Positions 60,276 to 64,000 of a stretch of DNA of 64,000 nt are shown in pieces. A model generated the notes under the pieces. It did not search any database. It was not told where the DNA came from and worked only from the letters and a program-made list of their open reading frames with translations. A program made the translations under genes and the position numbers. The DNA is from Costus lasius (taxonomy: Eukaryota; Streptophyta; Magnoliopsida; Zingiberales; Costaceae), in contig CM050449.1 in the NCBI GenBank assembly GCA_027563935.2, positions 17,134,735 to 17,198,734 on the forward strand, written 5' to 3'. How positions within the stretch are numbered: the first letter of the stretch is position 1; each line of letters opens with the position of its first letter.

Positions 60276-60403
60276 CCGATTGCCATGATCAATGGTCCGG
60301 TACCGAACCGTGCACAGGAGTATGCGATGGCCAATGGATAAGGTTTCCCCCCACAAACGCCATCCGATTCCCCGCCACAAACACGCTCGAGCAACTGCCG
60401 ATC

Positions 60404-61138
60404 ATGGCTGCCGCCCTCTTCTCCCCTTCCGCCCTTTTAGCCACCGCCACCGCCACTGCCACCGCCGGTTCTTCCCCGCCTCCTCCAAAATCCCTCCTGA
60501 GGCCCCACCACAAGCCACTCTGCACCGCCCTCGCCACCGCCGCCGCGGCCGCTGTCGTTCTTTCCGTCAACCCCGCCGTGTCCCTCGCCGATACGACCTT
60601 CCACCTCTACTACGGAACTGCCGCGAGCGCCGCCAACTATGGCGGGTACGGTGGCAACGCGGACAAGAAGGCCACTGCGGAGTACACGTACGAGGTCCCC
60701 GACGGGTGGAAGGAGCGGCTAGTGTCGAAAGTTGAGAAGGGCACGAATGGCACGGACAGCGAGTTCTACAATCCCAAGAAGCGCTCCGAGCGGGAGTACC
60801 TTACCTTCCTCGCAGGCTTCCGCTCGCTTGCCCCAATCGACGCCGTCCTCTCCAACCTCGCCCTCTCTGACGTGGGTCTGCAGGACCAGATCGCCACCGC
60901 CGACGAGGTCCGCTCCGAGGAACGCAAGGACGAAAGGGGGCAGCTTTACTATACCTACGAGATCGACGGGGCCGGCTCCCACAGTCTGATTTCGGTCACT
61001 TGCGCTCGCAACAAACTCTACGCCCATTTCGTCACGGCGCCCAATGTCGAGTGGAGCCGCGACCAGGGCATGCTTCGCCGCATTCACGGCTCCTTCCAGA
61101 CCGTCGAACCATCGTCTTTGGCTTCTCCTTCTTCATGA
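60404..61138 (+). CDS. PsbP-domain thylakoid lumenal 19 kDa protein
   Basis: A single GC-rich exon encodes 244 aa. The ATG at 60404 is chosen because the Ala/Ser/Pro-rich transit peptide starts there; upstream in-frame codons are LTR flank. Residues 1 to about 40 look like a plastid transit peptide. A hydrophobic Ala/Val stretch (about 41-60) ending SLA-DTTF at residues 60-66 looks like a lumen-targeting signal. No twin Arg is visible before it. The mature part (about 182 aa, close to 19-20 kDa) has HLYYGTAASAANYGGYGG, VPDGWKERLVSKVEKGTNG, FYNPKKRSEREYLTFLAGF and SVTCARNKLYAHFV. These match the plant lumenal 19 kDa PsbP-like family. Its exact role in the lumen is not settled. The proximal promoter is squeezed between an LTR and the ATG. 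Confidence 0.93.
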   Translation: MAAALFSPSALLATATATATAGSSPPPPKSLLRPHHKPLCTALATAAAAAVVLSVNPAVSLADTTFHLYYGTAASAANYGGYGGNADKKATAEYTYEVPDGWKERLVSKVEKGTNGTDSEFYNPKKRSEREYLTFLAGFRSLAPIDAVLSNLALSDVGLQDQIATADEVRSEERKDERGQLYYTYEIDGAGSHSLISVTCARNKLYAHFVTAPNVEWSRDQGMLRRIHGSFQTVEPSSLASPSS

Positions 61139-61878
61139 GGTATCCGATTCCTCAACGCCTCTCCAAAGTATTGAGTTCTCCATTGTGCTCTACATACGCC
61201 TTCTTTTCCTCTCTATTCTATGCTGCTGCTTGTTCATCTTGAAAATTCAAATGCAAAATCATCTTTCATATCACCATTGTATAGCTCGTATGTTACTGCG
61301 GATCCAGCAAGAAATGCTCTTTGTCTTGTGCTAATTTTTCCGTCACCTATGCTCGATGGTGCGTTTATCAGAGTAACTTTTCGATAGAAAGCATAGTGAT
61401 TTGACATCAATGGTTGTTTTTATCAATGTTGAGATGCTGCTTAATGGAACACTGAAATTTATTCGATAATGAAGCATCAGCATCTCTGTATATGCCAATA
61501 ATTTAGTGTCCATATGCTAGCTACTGAAGTAAGTGAAGTTTACAATTTGTCAATTCCAATTCAGAAGTTCACAAGATACCGCAAATTGGGGAACTTTAGG
61601 AATCAACACTTGATTCACCTGTTCTTGAGTTCATTGAAGATTTCTATATAACAAATGAACTCAAAATAAAGACACATCATGTAGAAAAAAACTTAAAAAT
61701 TTTGGCAAAATTTTCCCTGTATGCCTACACGTGATGGCCTATGTACATCATACAAGAAATCATATAATGATAATGAGCAATATTTGGAGACATATCTTAT
61801 TCATATTCCAATCTATATACTGGAACATGACTTCAGAGAGACATTTCACTAGCTACAAATCTGAACTTGAACCAAATG
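61139..61878. other. 3' flank of the lumenal-protein gene
   Basis: AT-rich DNA with no gene; presumably includes the 3' UTR. Confidence 0.5.
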
Positions 61879-62055
61879 GATGATAAAACCGAAAATTCCG
61901 AATGGAATGATTTTGAATATAGATTTATTAGTAAAAAAACCTTCACTCAATTTTGATTTGTCAAAACAAGAACTTTACGTGAGAGTAGAAGCCCCAAAAG
62001 GGGAATTAGGAATTTATTTGATAGGAGATAATAGCGTTCGTCCTCTCAGACAGAT
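61879..62055 (+). pseudogene. ndhH: Plastid ndhH fragment in the nucleus (NUPT)
   Basis: [13 protein letters not shown] from 61900 continues, after a shift in an A7 run at about 61935, as [20 protein letters not shown] (from about 61965). This is the 49 kDa subunit (NdhH) of the plastid NDH complex. It stops matching after GDNSV (about 62040). Only some 50 codons remain, with substitutions, so it is an old plastid-to-nucleus transfer, not a gene. Confidence 0.8.
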
Positions 62056-62260
62056 GAATTTGTACAACGGGGTAAGGATAAAATGAACCACCAATATGAA
62101 ACTACGACTGATGTGCCAAATATATAATGTTACAATGGACCTTTGAAGCTCACGGCCGGAACCAATTACATGATGAAGTAAAAAAGAGTAGCTATAGGAA
62201 TGAGTAATCATTCAACGTCTGAGCCGCCACAAACTCATTTCAGGTCATTATCTCATTTCC

Positions 62261-64000
62261 TCAAACAAACAGGAAGCATCCGCAGACCAGTAATGGTGCA
62301 ATGAACAATGAATTGGTGAGTCGATGACCACTCGAAGGCGAAGGGGGCTTTAATGGAGATGGCCCTGCCGTTGCTTGTCCTGGGGCAATAGCCTTTGACC
62401 TAACAAAAGGCAGAGGAGGCTCTACCACATCAGAGACACTGAGGACTGGCATTGGAGCTAGGGTAGGTGCCATTTGTTGTGGATTCATTGCAGATATCAG
62501 CAAACCTGGCTCAATTGGTTCCATATAGTTTGGTTTTGTGCTCAGTTTCCTGCAGGAATTTCCTGAACAATACAAACCAGCTCCAGAATCAGCTACAAAG
62601 AAATCGAATGCAATTTAATCAAAAGATGAGTGATGTTCAAAGGTGCGCATTGCTAAACAGTATCTTGTAAGAACCTTGCACCTTGTGTTGAACAAAATTG
62701 CAAACTAATGGATTTGATCATATAAACAAACAAATTTGAGTTTAAATAGCAAGAGAAATTTTGAGAAAATAAACACAAAGAGAGAGAGAGAGCGAGAGAG
62801 AGAGAGAGAGAGAGAACAATGACTGCCCTTCGAGCTTAACATACCAATCATGCAGAGCTTGGTAGAAAAAAATTATTAAAATAAGTAGAGACGAAGTAAT
62901 TTGATTCTCACAAATCATAAAGAGAGAGCATCCTTTTTGGTCAGTAAGGTTCTGGTGAAGTAGAAATCAATCTCTATATACTTAGTCCTTTCACAAAGAA
63001 CTGAATTCTTTTTCAACCAGTCAACTTATGATGATCAACGGTCGGCAAGACTAAAACATCCATCTACATGTCATAGAATGAACACCAAAGGGAGAAGGAC
63101 GAGATATAAATAATGTCATTTTCTTATCCACTGTCCTTTCGGATTTGCAGTCTTAAAATAGGTACCTGAAATTTCTTACTGATGGAAATAGCAAATAGGA
63201 ACAGAGAGTAAGACCGTAATGATGGAAAAAGACGACTATAGAAAACATATCTAGAAAAGTGATGAGCAGTGGTGGAATGTTTTCGCTTGCCTAAAGCAAT
63301 AGGAAGATCAGGACTAGTAGGTGCAGGTTGTAGAGGTGATCTGAGGTTGAATGCAGAAAAACTTGATTCTTTCTAATAATTTCACTGTGTCCAATCATAT
63401 TATGAGCAAAAAATATAGAATCATCATGGTGAATGGTATTGTGTGCATACTTTTGTAACGACTGCTTGTCCCTGGAAAGTCAGTGATGATGCCATCCACT
63501 TGAGCTCCAACAGTGAATGTAATGATCTCGACTGTTGCATCAGAGAGGAAGTCCCAGTCTTGAGATATAAACTCATTCTGAAGTAGGGAAACATACACAT
63601 CAAGACCTACGGCATGCAACTTATCGACCAGATCAGTTTGTCTTGTGATGAAAAGCTGGGAATTAGGATATATAGAGTCCTTTTGAAGAACAACAGAATC
63701 CGCGAACATCTTAATATCCTTCAGCGAAGAAGGAAGAGCATCGCCAATGGCGGTATGAATTTCGTAAACCAGCTTATAATCTGCTAGCTGCTTGAATTTC
63801 TCCAGAACAGAGCTATCTTTCGACATAATCATAACTTGTATAGCACTCTTGCTGTAGCCTGCCTTATTTAGGGCAGAGATCACTTTTTCTACTATATTTA
63901 ACTGTAATTTCTCAGCCATAAATACTGCATTATGTTCCTAAAGAAAGCAATAAATGCACGATTAGTATAATTGAAAACGACCAGTAATTCTGCATCTACG
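62261..64000 (-). CDS. GPI-anchored glycerophosphodiester phosphodiesterase-like protein (GDPDL), 3' part
   Basis: Two exons are visible: 63937-63451 and the last exon 62592-62261. The gene continues past the right edge. The upper exon encodes the end of a GDPD domain: MAEKLQLNIVEKVISALNKA, SSVLEKFKQLADYKLVYEI, LVDKLHAVGLDVYVSLLQNE and VDGIITDFPGTSSRYK. The last exon has GLYCSGNSC and PNYMEPIEPGLL, then a Pro/Ser-rich stretch with SDVVEPPLPFV, and ends in a hydrophobic tail (SLFIAPLLVCGCFLFV) typical of a GPI signal. This matches the SHV3/GDPDL family, which acts at the cell surface in wall organisation, for example in root hairs. These proteins have two GDPD-like domains; this would be the end of the second. 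The splice joints are in frame and no damage is seen. Confidence 0.92.
62779..62815. repeat. (GA)n microsatellite in a GDPDL intron
   Basis: A GA tract with one C interruption, inside the intron 62593-63450. The rest of that intron shows nothing else. Confidence 0.95.

Larger units (their letters stand above)
55738..60316. mobile_element. hAT-like MITE split by the gag-only retrotransposon
   Basis: The left part 55738-56210 starts TAGGGCTGTTCAAA and is full of GGTTCGGTTCG and AACCGAACC words, like the intact hAT MITE at 57992-58520. The retrotransposon interrupts it at CCGAT. After its right LTR a short piece with CCGGTACCGAACCGTGCACA continues to about 60316. GAGTAT occurs beside both ends (55732 and 60318), which fits a decayed 8 bp duplication. 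The right terminal bases appear lost or mutated, so this end is uncertain. Confidence 0.55.

Noticed and set aside
60257..60403. Longer N-terminal extension of the lumenal-protein frame
   Set aside because: The extra 49 codons lie in LTR and MITE sequence and begin without a transit-peptide character; the ATG at 60404 starts a normal transit peptide.
1..64000. tRNA, rRNA or snoRNA genes
   Set aside because: No cloverleaf-like A/B box pair or rRNA stretch was recognised by eye. GGTTCA words in the palindromes resemble a B box only in part. A tRNA scan would settle this.

Overview
This window reads as nuclear DNA of a flowering plant, probably a monocot. The genes carry GT-AG introns in AT-rich sequence, while the single-exon genes (DRT100-like and thylakoid lumenal 19 kDa) are very GC-rich. 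That bimodal composition is common in monocots. The species is not determined.

Seven host genes can be supported. From left to right they are: the first exon of a small conserved plant protein (minus, 5350-5496); eIF4E (plus, five exons, 5910-9160, 227 aa); a chalcone-isomerase-fold protein (minus, four exons, 17899-18864, 240 aa); a WNK kinase (minus, eight exons, 20850-26076, 663 aa); a DRT100-like secreted LRR protein (plus, 32837-33952); a PsbP-like thylakoid lumenal 19 kDa protein (plus, 60404-61138); and the 3' part of a GPI-anchored GDPD-like protein (minus, 62261 to the window edge). They do not form one pathway. The first two stand head to head over 413 bp.

The rest is mostly transposons, many nested. 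At 0.4-2.4 kb lies a decayed Ty3/gypsy pol, followed by a 786 bp hAT MITE with a perfect 8 bp target duplication. At 10.0-12.6 kb two solo LTRs of one family sit in opposite orientation around one shared 5 bp target site. Several PIF/Harbinger-like MITEs and a 480 bp foldback lie at 13.8, 15.5, 28.1, 28.7 and 30.3 kb.

The centre, 35.9-55.7 kb, is a giant Mutator-like element (MULE). It has roughly 0.3 kb TIRs, subterminal arrays of a TTGATACACA-type motif, a decayed Ulp1-type SUMO-protease gene (plus) and a decayed FAR1/MURA transposase (minus). An 11.3 kb Athila-type retrotransposon (41482-52759, TSD GTAGG) is inserted between these two genes, and its 3' LTR in turn contains a solo LTR.

Directly to the right, 55.7-60.3 kb is a second nest. 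A hAT-like MITE is split by a gag-only LTR retrotransposon (56211-60275, TSD CCGAT), whose gag is split by another hAT MITE. This block ends about 130 bp before the lumenal-protein start codon. A plastid ndhH fragment lies at 61.9 kb.

The most unusual signals are the Ulp1-carrying MULE and its repeat arrays, a family of GGTGAACCC/GGGTTCACC palindromes in the Athila element, an in-frame protease-integrase-tail fusion in that element, and repeated Gln-to-TAG stop codons in several elements.
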